From Gentiana macrophylla (Eukaryota; Streptophyta; Magnoliopsida; Gentianales; Gentianaceae), in NCBI GenBank assembly GCA_026214975.1, contig JAOBSW010001132.1, positions 1 through 64,000 of the forward strand: 64,000 bases of DNA. The letters run 5' to 3'. This document shows, piece after piece, positions 1 to 11,138 of the stretch (positions are counted from its first letter, which is position 1; each line of letters begins with the position of its first letter). The notes under the pieces were generated by a model. It made no database searches. It had not been told where the DNA came from and worked only from the letters and a program-made list of their open reading frames with translations. The translations under genes and the position numbers were made by a program.

Positions 1-687
1 ACCATTCTGCTGAGGTGTATTCCTGACTGTATGATGTCTGGAAATACACTCATCCTTACATAATGTATCAAACTCTGATCAGCGTAATTCCAGACCATTA
101 TATGTTCTGAGCCTTTTGATTTACTTGTCTGCCTAATTTTCAACTAGTGCCTTCAATTGCTTGAAACTGTTGAATGCCTCACTTTTGTGTTTTATCATCA
201 CCACCCAAGTCATTCTTGAATAGTCTACAATGAATGGCACAAAATATCTGTGACCACCCAATGATTTCACCTTTGATGGACCCCAACAATCATAATGGAT
301 ATAATCAACTGATGCCTTTGTACTGTGTATGCCTGCTGAGAACATGCTTCTATGTAGCTTCTTAAACACACACTGCTCACAAAAATCTAGATTCTTGACC
401 TTATATCCCCCAAGAAAACCTGCTGAAGTAAGGACTTGCATTTCTCTTCCACCTATGTGACCAAGTCTTAGGTGCCACAATTGAGTCTGTTGTGTCTGAT
501 GAACTGCTGAGGATGCCACAACAGCAGAGCCAGATAAAGCAGAGCCTTTTAGTATATACAAGGTTCCCTTCTTGATACCTTTGAAGACCACAACTGAATC
601 TTTATAGACATTCAACTCTCCACCTTCTCCTTTGAAATTGAACCCCTTGCTATCCAGTAGACTAAGAGATACCAAATTCTCGGTCAT
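1..687 (-). pseudogene. Copia-A gag-pre-integrase and N-terminal integrase
   Basis: An open stretch of 184 codons (687-133) contains WHLRLGHI about residue 71 followed by a FCEQCVFKK knuckle about residue 102; together these are the H-H-C-C zinc site of the gag-pre-integrase domain. The integrase core begins with DYIHYDCWGPS (first catalytic Asp, residue about 133) and FVPFIVDYSRMTW. A stop after LVEN interrupts the frame near 133, but integrase-like sequence continues to the window edge. In an intact element this enzyme inserts the cDNA into the host chromosome. Catalytic residues two and three lie outside the window. Confidence 0.8.
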
Positions 688-955
688 GTGTGGAACATGT
701 CTAACGTCTTCAGTGTGTAAAATCTATCATCCTCTATCCTCAACTTGACTGAGCCAATTCCCACTATTTTGCAAACCTTGCTATTTGCCATAGAAATATG
801 ACCACCATCTATCTGGTCATAAGTAAAAAACCACTCCCTGTGGGGAGAAATATGATAGGATGCCCCAGAATCTAAGATCCAAGCATCAGCATGATGTATT
901 GAATCCTCATCAACTACAATTAGATCCTCATTATGAATGCTCAGCAGCCATAGCT
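684..955 (-). pseudogene. Copia-A aspartic protease
   Basis: The frame reads AWILDSGASYHISPHREWF, the Copia protease active site (DSGA), followed by substrate-flap-like sequence up to a FYTLKTLDMFHT end that overlaps the next frame by four bases. The domain cleaves the retrotransposon polyprotein. The reading frame is entered from gag only after a one-base frame change close to 955-960, because the gag frame ends with a stop just after AAMAAEHS. The active-site triplet itself is intact. Confidence 0.75.
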
Positions 956-1700
956 GCTGTGCCAGAATTGCTCTGTTGCTGCCTTTTCTTCTTTGGACAA
1001 TCGGACTTCCAATGCCCCTGCTCTTTACAGTAATTAAAGACATTTATGGACTTTGGACCTTTGGAACTACCCTTCTTGGATTTCTTCTTCTGTCCATGTC
1101 CTTTCCCACTGCTGACTACTATTCCTACAGCCTGACTGTTTATCCCTGCTGCCTTGTGTCTCAGCTCCCTGGCATGCTAGGCTGCCCTTACATCCTCTAA
1201 AGCCACTGTATCCTTCCCAACTATGAAGAACTGCACAAAGTTTTCATATGAACTTGGTAATGACACCAATAGGTTTAGGGCTGCATCTTTATTGTCAATT
1301 TTAACATCAATATTCCTGAGATCAAGTAATATTGTGTTCAGCTGATCCAGAAGTTCCCTCAGCAGATCTCATTCATGCATCCTCAGACTAAACAGCCTAT
1401 GCTTCAACATCAACTTGTTGGTTAATGACTTAGTCATATACAGGCTTCCAAGCTTTGCCCATAACTTGGCAGCTGTGTCTTCCTCAGCAACTTCAGTGAT
1501 AACATCATCAGTTAAGCACAACATTATGGTTGAATGTGTTTTCTCTTTCAGACTGGCAGAATCTGCTGAACTGGCATCTCTTTACCTGATAAATGAGTCC
1601 ATAATCCTTGTTGTTTTAACAAGGCACGCATCTTGATTTGCCACAGACTAACACTATTTCTTCCTGTAAATTTATCGATTTTTTACGTAAACTACAGACA
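956..1700 (-). pseudogene. Copia-A gag with CCHC zinc knuckle
   Basis: The minus strand at about 984-1040 encodes NYCKEQGHWKSDC and then a KKKRQQQ basic tail, which is the nucleic-acid-binding zinc knuckle at the C terminus of a Copia gag. The first cysteine of the C-x2-C-x4-H-x4-C pattern is replaced by phenylalanine. A lysine-rich tract precedes it. Upstream to about 1700 the gag body is spread over several frames with stops, so the N terminus cannot be placed exactly. Confidence 0.65.
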
Positions 1701-1818
1701 TATTTAATGCCAAAGAACAGAACTTTTATCACTGAAGCCTAGCACCGGTGAGGGTCTTGGTGAAGATAAAATTCATTCGTACAGATGATTCCCAGAAACC
1801 AACGCTCTGATACAAGTT

Positions 1819-2453
1819 TGTTATAACAGGATAGGGAAACCAGATGAAAGATAGATAACTAACAGATGAAATCTAACAGTAATAATCAACAAAAATAACA
1901 CAAACAAGAAGAACACAAGATTGAACGTGGTTTCCGGCGTTGTGCCGACTACTCTACGGACAGAAAAGAGATATTTTTATTATGCACTGAAATTCAGACG
2001 GATTACACACCCTTTACAATGATCATCACAGTTGGTATTAATAAGCACATATCCTTAAACCCTAACCACCAAGAATCTTTGTCGAATTGCCATAAATGCC
2101 CAGATCTTTGAATCACTCACTTTGAATCATCTCGGTGATCATTACCAGACATAGAACTCACCAAGACGCAAACCTCGTGAGAGACTCAAAGCAGTCGTTG
2201 ACACGAGAAGAAACTCGTGAGACTTCGGTGACTTTCGCAGACACGGATACACTTATCAGCTGACCATCACTCAGCTGACTACCAGATTAGTTCTACCAGA
2301 TGTAGAGTTTAAGTGACTTTACTGACATCATAATTACAGTATCAGTGTCGAAAGTCATTAAAAAACCAAGAATCATATTAAAAAGTTGACTTACCATATG
2401 AACAAATAAAGAAAAAAGTACAAGAAAAACCTGTTATTAGCCGAGTAACAACA
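1819..2453 (-). repeat. 5' LTR of Copia-A (635 bp) with adjacent tRNA-iMet primer site
   Basis: On the minus strand the LTR would start TGTTGTTACTCGG at 2453 and end CTGTTATAACA at 1819. Immediately downstream (1818-1801) the sequence AACTTGTATCAGAGCG resembles the tRNA-iMet primer site TGGTATCAGAGC used by most Copia elements. The LTR holds a U5-like stretch near 1930-1960 (CGGCACAACGCCGG). Only one LTR is visible, so the boundaries rest on the TG...CA ends, the terminal inverted repeat and the primer site. Confidence 0.7.
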
Positions 2454-2499
2454 TTATCATTCACATATCATTCGAAATCCTCCAATGGATTACAATGAA

Positions 2500-3918
2500 A
2501 TAATCTATACACAAAAGCTTGATGTAAAACAACCTAAAAACCAACCATATACCTCATAGTCGAGCCCAAGAACTTTATTGTCTTTGCCAAAACCATGGTA
2601 CATCAAAAACATGCAGGAACCCGTCCACGACACTTTTGTCAGCAAGCATGATTCGATAATTTAACTAAACATGCAAAAATACAAAAGGAAAATCAATTGG
2701 CTATGATTACCTAACAGTGGTGGACCAAAAAAAAAACTTTTTCCATCGTGAACACACCCATCATGACATGAATTCTGCCAAAAAAATGAAATAAAATATT
2801 ATAACCAATATGAGGTAATCGTGAAATCTGCAATAAATTTTGACGTTACTGCTTGGGTATGTGTTATCTAATCAACACCTGCGCTGCTTGAAGGGAAAAT
2901 ATCTGTAAAATTTATATTTGAGAGCTATTGAATTCGAGAACGAAAGCTAGATGCCGTCCTTTAGGATTTCAAAAGGGCATGCATTTGACAAAACTGCACA
3001 CTTTCCTTGACCTTAGCAAACAAAAGTGTGAAGATGAGAACTGCCCAAATGCGAATATGGTACGGAAGAAGTGCATCTCTCACAAAATTCAAACAACAAA
3101 ATAGCCATAAGATGTGATAAAATGAACAAATTAAAACACTTTAGTGTGCAACACAAATGGGTATTGGATAAGATATGAATTGGAAGGAAAACAAAGCTCT
3201 AGTATGTGTAGGTAAACATAGGAAACAACCTGAAGTTTTTGGCTGACAAAGATGTTCTTAGAGGCCTCTTCTTGCATGGTTTTACCGATACATCACATTC
3301 ATCACATCCTGGCACGTGATAGGCACAACAGTACTTCTCACTTTCTTCATCACGTTAATTGTTAAGCTTCTTAACCTGATAAATACAAAGGCAAGCAATT
3401 GAGTCCTCAAAGCTCATAGAAAATAAAGAAAAGATATAAAACACACACAATACCAATCCCTCTGCGAAGCGTGGCTTGGATTCTATTGATGTAGTTCTTC
3501 TTCTGCCAAAACAGAATAAAGAACAAACAAACAAAAAATAATTAAAAAAATCAATCACAACAAAATCATTAAATTTCTACGTCATTCAAATTTTCCACCA
3601 TCCATTACAACAACAAAAACTAACCCTAATTCCCCACGTAAAACAGAGGGTAAAACAACTATTTATATTATTAGATAAACCCATAGAAAATTGAATCGCA
3701 CAGCAGAGACGATGCAAATCAACTCATCTAAGAACTTTGATTATCCTACTCGACAAAAATAACTCATTTTTTGGGGAGGTTGGTCGGCTTGAATATTGCT
3801 CATAAGATAAGTGTCCTAGAGGTTGTGATAATTCTTCCGGACCAATAATTAGGGGAAGGACACCATTAATTCTCCTCTCAAAGTGTAACGGGGAACGCTC
3901 AAAAGAATGAAACGGCAA
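2500..3918 (-). pseudogene. Possible intron-containing gene, product not recognised
   Basis: Three protein-like stretches lie in order on the minus strand. The first is an open frame from an ATG at 3918 to 3724, containing GPEELSQPLGHLSYEQYSS. The second is a short exon-like piece near 3505-3455 (NYINRIQATLRRGIG) with an AG before it and a GT after it. The third is a Cys-rich piece near 3350-3245 (EKYCCAYHVPGCDECD, then VKPCKKRPLRTSLSA). A further Cys/His piece (NSCHDGCVHDGK) follows a TTGGCAG acceptor near 2770. Frames do not join cleanly, so this could be a degraded gene or chance. No family is recognised. The SINE insertion at 3974 lies just upstream of the first ATG. Confidence 0.25.
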
Positions 3919-3956
3919 AAAATGAACGGCAGAGAGGTGAGGGAAAGTAGGTTATC

Positions 3957-4195
3957 AAAATGTTGTGCGAGTTAACCAAGTAGCTTGGCTCAAGTGGTGA
4001 GTGGCTTGAGAATGCCCGGGAGGTCGCAGGTTCGATTCTCCTTAATGGTGCCAATGTTTAAAGAGCTCTTGGCCAAGTCTCAACCCCTGAGTAAGAGTCA
4101 GACTCTGCAGGCACAACAAGGACTGACTCCGGATTAGTCGGACCAGTGGGTTCCGGACACCGGGGGCTTTAAGCAAAAAAAATGTTGTGCGAGTT
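3957..4195 (+). mobile_element. tRNA-derived SINE (body about 3974-4178) with target site duplication
   Basis: The element has a Pol III internal promoter: box A-like TGGCTCAAGTGGTGA at 3986-4000 and box B-like GGTTCGATTCTCC at 4029-4041. The 3' end carries an A-rich tail at 4175-4182. It is flanked by a direct repeat TGTTGTGCGAGTT (3961-3973 and 4183-4195), extended by up to four A residues, as expected for target-primed insertion. The perfect duplication suggests a fairly recent insertion. It encodes no protein and depends on a partner LINE for reverse transcription. No second copy was noticed in this window. Confidence 0.85.
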
Positions 4196-4323
4196 TTTAT
4201 TTTTATTTTTTATGATAGGAGTGATGACTCACGTGTGTCTAATTGGGTGTTTCCGGGTTTGGAGCGGGTCAAAACGGGTTTGGGTCAAAATCAATTTTAT
4301 TTTGCTTCCTCTATATATTATAA

Positions 4324-7300
4324 CTAGTCAATAACACGTGCACATGCACGGGACGTTTAGATTGTATAAAATAAAAATTATAGCATAATGAAAATTGTGA
4401 CACACTGCAATCATTAAGCGGCGATAAAAAGAAAAATGAAATATCTTGTCTTGTTCATATGTTTCCACAACAAAACGTAAATGAAACAATAACAATGTTT
4501 AATCTTGATAGCATCCGCCAAGCCATTCAAATTAAAGCACGACCTGAAATTAACCGTTGAGGCATTGTAATGAGCTAAAAAGATATAATGCCATTAAATC
4601 AATAACAATAATAATAATAATAATAATAAACTTCTACGTTTTGTACGGTCTTTTTCTTGAATGTGTTTCAAAGCATGAGCATAGGCCTCTCCCCAATCCA
4701 CTTTCAGCACAAATGCAGTTTCTGGTGGGTCCATAGAATCTGACATTGTTGGAGCGTGTAGAGCGAATGTGTATGAGGTTCCCAATAATCTTTGTATTCG
4801 TTGCTTGAAACGTCGATGTCCATCGTCCTATCATCCATATAGATTTTAATTTTACCATTTCTAAAAAAATAGACTTATAATTTGAAAAGTAATTTGATGA
4901 AACAGCTGCTTAAATCACCGTTTTCATAGTTTTCTGTAAGGACGAAGGTGTAGAGTGGAGAAGAAACTCAGTCCCTCCACCAGTCAAGCATATTGTCAAA
5001 GGACCAGTTACGTCTGTTATACGTGTTTGAACGCGATATCTATATAAAAACAGAGTATGTAATAAATATTGTTATTAATATAGAGTGTAATAAATAAGAG
5101 TAGAAAATGGTTATTTACCGCACGACGGAGAGGACAATGTCATTGCATGTAAACACACAAGATATTCCACAGTCATGCACCTCCGTTTTACATCCCCGCA
5201 CGACTCGTAGAACATGTTATCAGTATTTATACTTTCAATGACACCCACTATACGAATGAGAACATCAAATTATAAATCCACTATAACAAAACAGAAAACA
5301 AAAACAAAAAAACAAAAAAAAAACACTCGGATAAAAAAAATTCAGAAAAGTGTAAAGACTAAAAGACGTTTAGATTTTTTTCAAATCATTTGTTATCGTT
5401 TAGATTTCATTCCAAACGTCTTCTGCCCACTTTTTTTTTTTTTTTTTTTCTCTGAATGTAAGGCATGCAACTAAAATAACTAATTCCGTTGGATTTTTTT
5501 TTTATTTTCTTGAAATGATTTAGCAATATATCAGAAAGAAATGATTTTAGCAAGTCAATTTTAATATCATTTTTAGCACATTAAAATAAACCTTGTAATA
5601 CATACAATACATTTATTATATTTTATTTTAGGATCAGATATGAGATATTTAAAAACAATTAACAAAACAAACATATACGTGCCTTCACTGTCTTTCCCAA
5701 AATAAAAGAAACGATGAAACTATTGAATGCTGCTAAAAAGCCGGACAATATTGAATGAGGTTGCAGGTAAAATTAAATGAGGGGATTTTAGGGTATTTGC
5801 TCTGCTTTAAAAACTTGACGAAAAATCCATTTATTGAATTAAGGGATAAACTTATAAAATAATTTAAAAAACACGTAGGAAGATTAACCTAAAAATTTGA
5901 TCTATTAACTGTAAAAAAAAAGCTAAAGTTAAATTATAGATGAGGTATTTTTTAGTTTAGATTTATTTGAGAAGATGATCTATTAACTGTCAAAAAAAAA
6001 AAAAAAAAAAGTTTTTTTCTTTATCGAAAAAGATTGCACAATGTCTTCTATCACTACTTTTTAGGTGCTTCATCCCTTTGATTTTCATTTTTGCCACTGT
6101 TAGTTGGAAAATCATATTATCATTTCGGTCACAAAAAAAGGGGAAAAAAAATCCCTTTTCGATTATACATTCCGTAATATAAATCACGAACTTTTTTATT
6201 CATTAGAAAATCTTTCTCTCACTTCAAATTTGGCCATCATCTTGATTGCCAAATCTTTCATATTATGTTTAATATTTTCCTTGCTTTGATTATGATTCTG
6301 AATTGATTTAATTTGTACTGGATTTGTTTTCTTTTATTATTGTTCCACGATAGAATATTATCACTGTGTATTATAAATACAACGACAATTATAAGCTAAT
6401 GAAGTATGAAATGCACAATGACATCACACATCCAAAAAAGTAAATTAAAAAAAATGACATGTTCTTTATAATAAAGACATATTTTTTTAATCTACAGAAT
6501 GTTTATCCAATATGAAATGAACATGTTCTCTATAATAACCTGTACTTAAAACAACAAAGAAAATTTTACCGAATTTGAATGAATGCGATATATACAATGA
6601 TTTATTTAGATGTAAAAATAAAATTTTTATTTACAATAAAAAATATATATGTTTAAATATATAAAATACATTTTTAAATAATAAATTTCATAGCAATTAT
6701 TGTGCCTGCAGCAATCCAATTCTTCGTGCCCTTTCAACCCCTTCCCCCTACCCTTCTTGTTTGTTCATCTTCAATTCATATTTATTAGTATTTTTATTTT
6801 TTTACGGGAGTGAGAGAGCTACTCCCTCAAATCTACATCATTTTTACATCATCACATCTCACCACATGTTTTTCACTTGTAAAAGAAATTCAAAAAAATT
6901 GAAAAAAGTCCCACCGCGACAAATTACTGAGAATATTGTATTGTACCTTTTTCCTCGAAAAGGTTGTGTTGTGTTGTGTATACCTGAAAAATAGGAGTAA
7001 CGGTAAAGTCTGAATAATCAGTGACATAAAAAAATCAAATAACATGGATGATTGAATAGATAATAGAGCAAATTCTTTGTTGTGTACCTTTTTATTTCAA
7101 ATGTTTTGTGTTTGAACTGTACAGCTGAGAAGATGTATCTGCATGCGATTGATTTATTGTAAAAGTAATGAAAGTATCATCTTAATTATGGCAGAATATA
7201 ACATGAATAATAAAATACATGCAGAGAAAAGTAGTAGTTATACCTAGCATGGATGAAATGTCTGGCTAATATGTAATCTATGTTTCTATAATCTATTTAT

Positions 7301-7676
7301 AGAGAGGAGATGAGAGTGATTTTTTTGTTAGAGTATTATTTTTTTTTTGTTATGAGTGGTTTTTTTCACTATGAGGCTTTTTTTTTTCTTTTTTTGTAAT
7401 TTTTTATAAATGTTATTGCTTAGATTTTTTATTAGGTGTTTAGATTTTTTGTTAGGTAGTTGCCAGAAATTATACAGGTGGTTTTTTTTTTCCTTTATCG
7501 CAGATTAGGTTTGCTTTTTTTTTTTTTGGTTAAATCACCGTTATCATAGGAAATCACGTTATCAGGCCTTATTTTTTTGTTGGTAATTTTTTTTATAAAT
7601 GTTATTGTTTAGATTGTTTATTGAATGTTTAGATTTTTTATTGAATGTTATCTTCTTTCTAATATATATAGAAGAA
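4324..7676 (-). mobile_element. Decayed Helitron, minus strand; 3' end well supported, 5' end tentative
   Basis: Read on the minus strand, a hairpin CGTGCA-TG-TGCACG (4350-4337) is followed ten bases later by CTAG at 4327-4324 and then a T. This is the Helitron 3' terminus pattern (stem-loop, CTRR, insertion before T). A replication protein A type coding remnant lies just inside on the same strand, as in plant autonomous Helitrons. The 5' end may be the TCTTCTATATATATTAG start near 7676; a similar motif near 7310 is an alternative. No Rep/helicase sequence is recognisable. The interior from about 5240 to 7660 is AT-rich with poly-A/T runs and I see no gene there. Confidence 0.5.
4594..5230 (-). 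pseudogene. Replication protein A large-subunit-like remnant (Helitron RPA type)
   Basis: Minus-strand reading gives RGCKTEV and then GISCVFTCND, a cysteine-pair zinc ribbon, followed after an intron by RYRVQTRITDVTGPLTICL, the OB-fold strand pattern of the RPA1 C-terminal DNA-binding domain. The intron 5118-5040 (79 bp) has a GTAAATAAC donor and a TTTTTATATAG acceptor, and it joins the two pieces in one frame. A later frame (4858-4594) may be the end of the protein. RPA binds single-stranded DNA; Helitrons carry captured copies. Stops and frame changes upstream mark it as a relic. It could instead be a fragment of a host RPA paralogue. Confidence 0.6.
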
Positions 7677-7913
7677 GAGAAGACATAGATAATATAAAAT
7701 TTTGTTTAAACAGTTAAATAAAAAATCACGTGAGTAGTATATTTGAGAGTGGTGAAGACATTCGCATTAAAACCAAACCGTTTTCCCATTAAAAGATAAT
7801 CATAACAATAAATCATTTTTGTGGGCAGATTATCCTTTTTTTACAGCTGGCTTATTTATTTATTATCGCAGATCATCCTTTTTTTTTTTTTGCAGATAAT
7901 CTTTTTTTTCCGG

Positions 7914-7997
<84 letters not shown>

Positions 7998-8262
7998 GCG
8001 GGTAATAGCGGGTAAACGGGCTAAATTGCTTCGTGTATATATTATTTATAGATATATATATATATATATATATATATAGATATAGATATTTCTCTTCTTC
8101 TTTTATTTGGAGGTTATTTTGACTTATTTAAAGTAATTGGATATTTTTTATTTATTTTAATCCGAAAAAATATTACGGCAATATAAACTTTTTACTTTGA
8201 GTAAATTAGATAATAATGTTAGCATATATTGTATATGTTTATATATTGTATTTTATATTATA
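7677..8262. repeat. AT-rich interval with two (TA)n microsatellites
   Basis: The interval holds long T runs, a (TA)n tract at 7919-7994 and a second at about 8051-8079. The 64-codon frame across the first tract (IYIYIY) is a product of the repeat. I see no gene here. Confidence 0.9.
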
Positions 8263-10625
8263 CTCCCTCCTTTGTTTTAACCGTCGGAGAGGGAATATGT
8301 ATTAATAAAGAGATTAATGTGTCTGAAACAGAGTGTAAAATAATACAATTAACTTTCTTTCATTGTGAATGGAAAATTGTACAAAAATTTGGGTTATTGA
8401 AATGAAGGGTAAAGACGAAAAAAATAATAAATTCTGCATTGATAATGTAAAATAATATAGATAAATAAGGCAAGGGTCCTGAAGGACAAGAAATGTGAAA
8501 TAATAGGAGAAAATGACAAGTTAATTTCTTTATTGTTTTGTACGGACAATATGAAACTAGGTTGACCAAATTACCCTCTCATAATTCTATCTTCCAAAAT
8601 CTAAAAAACATCCTTTCACGAAATCTGCGCAATCACAAAACCTAACTGCACAATCTAAGCCAACCAGACGCAAAAAAAAGAAGAAGAAAAAGACTGTTTT
8701 CCTTACAACCATGTCGTCAATGCTGTTGGAAATTGAAAATAGAAAAAAAAAAAAAATATGAACGGTGAATTCAGAAAATTGAAAATCAAAACAAATATTA
8801 AGAAAATTGAAAATCAAAACAAATATTCAGAAAATTGAAAATCAAAACAAATATGAACAACGAATTCACGGTTCAGTCTGTAGGATTTTTGTGATCCTTA
8901 ACGGTAGAAGTTTGCGGCCAATCCACCTCCTATCGGTTTGTGAGTAGCTATCAAAAATCCATGTTGGGTCGATAGAGATGATCGAACAACAATATGGGAG
9001 CAGTGACACCGACTCACACCAATCAGAGACGGACACGGATGAAGAGACGAATGAGAAAGGATAAATTTCGAATTCCTATGTCACTGTTTGTATGTTTTGT
9101 TTTTTTTTAATTTTCTTTTGATGTAAATGCTTCGATAACATTCGAGTTATGGTGTATGGTATATGGAGGATGAGAATCATGTATGATTGGCGTACGAAAA
9201 TGACGCGAATTCGTTGAACCCTGTAGTGATAGTGAAGTGTCAGTGAATTATTTTTAGTGAACTTTTGAGTTGGGACATTGGTTTGAACGGATCCATTAGA
9301 GTTAGTGTCACTACACCAATCGTGTATTACGTATGAAATGTCACTGAATGTATCAAGCCTTGTTGTTGTAGTGAAATTAGTAATGGTAAAGTTGTAGATT
9401 AATGGAACATACTGAGAGCTAGGTTTCAGTGGTGGTGTTCACAGGATGAACGTCGCATCACTTTTTTGTCGCTTTATATTTATTTTCATATGCAAAATAC
9501 TTATATGTGATGTGCAAAGTGTCTCTTGAATCTGACTCTACCTCTCTGGTTGTTTTAGTTTGAGATTTCATAGTACAATCTAATTTTGTTATTGTCATGA
9601 AATATGATGCAATTTGTTTTAAAATTAACACAAAAAAGTTGTAGGTTAATTTGGATTAAAACATAATTCAGAACGGCGTTTAGTGAGGACTACTGTAGTG
9701 ACTGTGGTCGTCTTATAGTTTATATTGTTAGTAAATCAACCTGCACTTGCTACAATTTGATAGCATTAATATGACCCACTTGATATGGAAACACAATGGT
9801 TGGAATGGTCCATTGATTAACTAAAAAAAATTAAAGGAAAAAAAAAAATCGAACCAGTGACACCAGAGATGAAGTGGTGGATGAGGCAATAACACATGGT
9901 TTGGGCTTAATCAATTGTCACTGCATTTGTTGGTTAACGACTATATACCACCCATGTGTTTCGCTGTTTCGAATACCATTGAATGAATACGTTGATACAG
10001 ATTAGCTGACATGAACGGACAACGTTGTTAATGTAGTGAAGTAATGCTGATGTAGTGATGGTAGTTTAAGAGATTCAATGATTGTTGGTAATTTAACTGC
10101 AGCGACGAATGCCATTGAATGAGCTGTACATGTATGCCATTGAATGAGCGTTACATGTTTAGCGGACGTACAATGAATCAATTGTAAAGTTGTTCTGAAT
10201 GGTAAGGGAGTATTTATGACATGAATTGAAAAATAAAAATCTTTATGGCGGGAATTGAATGAAAAAAAAAGGAAATAAAAAAATCTTTATGGCGTGAAAA
10301 AGAAAAGAAAAGAAAAGAAATAAACTTACATGTAGAGTTTGAATGAGAGTTAATTGTGAGATATTGCTCCTAGCCTGAAATCACGGAATATCTTTATAGT
10401 GGTTACACAAAAATGTTGGTTTTTTTTAGTTTTTTTTTATTTAGAATCCAGAGAAATACTTATTAGGGGTAAATTAGCCCATTAAAAACAAATTTTCCTT
10501 ATTACCAAATAATTTATTAGTCTGTCCTGAATGCCCCATTAAGTTGATATGTAGTCCTTATCAACAAAAATCCATAAAAACAAAGTAAATTTTGAAAAGT
10601 GACCGTTGAAAAAAAGCGGAGGGAG
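8263..10625. mobile_element. 2.36-kb element with mariner/Stowaway-like terminal inverted repeats
   Basis: The left end CTCCCTCCTTTGTTTTAACC (8263) and the reverse complement of the right end, CTCCCTCCGCTTTTTTTCAA (from 10625), share the CTCCCTCC start typical of plant Stowaway and mariner-like elements. A related CGGTC/CCGTC block follows. Both ends abut TA (8261-8262 and 10626-10627), the expected target duplication. No transposase is recognisable. A short acidic frame at about 8977-9063 (SSDTDSHQSETDTDEETNEKG) is the only protein-like piece. It may be a non-autonomous element or two unrelated ends. Confidence 0.4.
8771..8856. repeat. Tandem repeat, about 27 bp x 3
   Basis: The unit GAAAATTGAAAATCAAAAC plus AAATAT is repeated three times with small changes. 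It is AT-rich, lies inside the mariner-like element and shows no coding sense. Confidence 0.8.
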
Positions 10626-10627
10626 TA

Positions 10628-10760
10628 TTAGTTAGAAGGGCAGTTTGATCTTTTGTCTTTAGGCTATAATTTTGCTCACATTTTGTTATGAGAATGCAAG
10701 TGTTCTTTTTCACTCTTCTTCCTTGTATTCTTGAATATACCAACATAACACGGTATCAGA
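10628..10760 (+). repeat. Copia-B LTR end and tRNA-iMet primer site
   Basis: The sequence ends ACCAACATAACA at 10750 and is followed by CGGTATCAGA, which matches nine of ten bases of the tRNA-iMet primer site. The 5' limit of the LTR is not clear; it may start near 10630 and would then be a very short LTR. Confidence 0.45.
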
Positions 10761-10979
10761 ATTTTGAACTTATGTAAAGACAATATCAAACCCAATGATC
10801 ACGGATCGAACGTATGCAAAGATAATCTTTAAAAAATATGGGTTAGCACGAGCTTTTTTCCTGGGTTCGTAATGTTTTTTTCTCGTGTATGGTGAGATTC
10901 TACTTTACGATTTATGTCATATCTCATGGTAAATTTATTTATAATTGTGGTGTTTTGGGAGATTTGCATCTTTATGATA

Positions 10980-11138
10980 TTTCAGATTGTAGCGGTAGTG
11001 AATTTTGAAAACATTTCTGCTTTGCCTTTTAATGAAAGTACATATAAACCTAATGCACATTTTGATTTAGTTCATTCTAATGTTTGGGGTATTGTTCATG
11101 TCCAAACAAAAGAAGGGTCCATATATTATGTTTTCTTT
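10980..11138 (+). pseudogene. Copia-B integrase, N-terminal fragment
   Basis: The frame (part of an open stretch from 10914) reads ALPFNEST, then AHFDLVHSNVWGIV, the first-aspartate region of Copia integrase, and SIYYVFF at its end. The motif normally continues with a FIDDYTR block; exactly that block is found 11.4 kb downstream at 22510, after the nested element. The N-terminal zinc site is largely lost. Confidence 0.7.

Larger units (their letters stand above)
1..2453 (-). mobile_element. 5' part of a Tork-like Copia retrotransposon (Copia-A), continues off the left edge
   Basis: Read on the minus strand the order is LTR (2453-1819), a tRNA-iMet type primer site directly after it, gag with a zinc knuckle, protease, then gag-pre-integrase and the start of integrase, which runs out of the window at position 1. 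This order (protease and integrase before RT) is that of Copia. The WHLRLGHI and CEQC motifs resemble the Tork/Tnt1 clade. Reading frames are broken by at least one frameshift and several stops, so it is not autonomous. The second LTR and target duplication lie outside the window and cannot be checked. Confidence 0.85.

Noticed and set aside
2995..3110. Plus-strand Cys-rich peptide KCEDENCPNANMVRKKC
   Set aside because: Short, lies opposite the minus-strand gene candidate, and has no splice or start context; probably chance.
3974..4045. tRNA gene from box A and box B motifs
   Set aside because: No acceptor stem or anticodon arm can be formed, and the target duplication plus A-tail mark it as a SINE.
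5214..5474. Lys-rich plus-strand frame
   Set aside because: Low-complexity A-rich and T-rich tracts inside the decayed Helitron.
7821..8015. 64-codon plus-strand frame
   Set aside because: Most of it is translation of a (TA)n tract; the same applies to the 20511-20711 frame.
9361..9380. TTGTTGTAGTG as the missing second CACTA end
   Set aside because: Far outside the expected range, with no subterminal GCGGC repeats around it.
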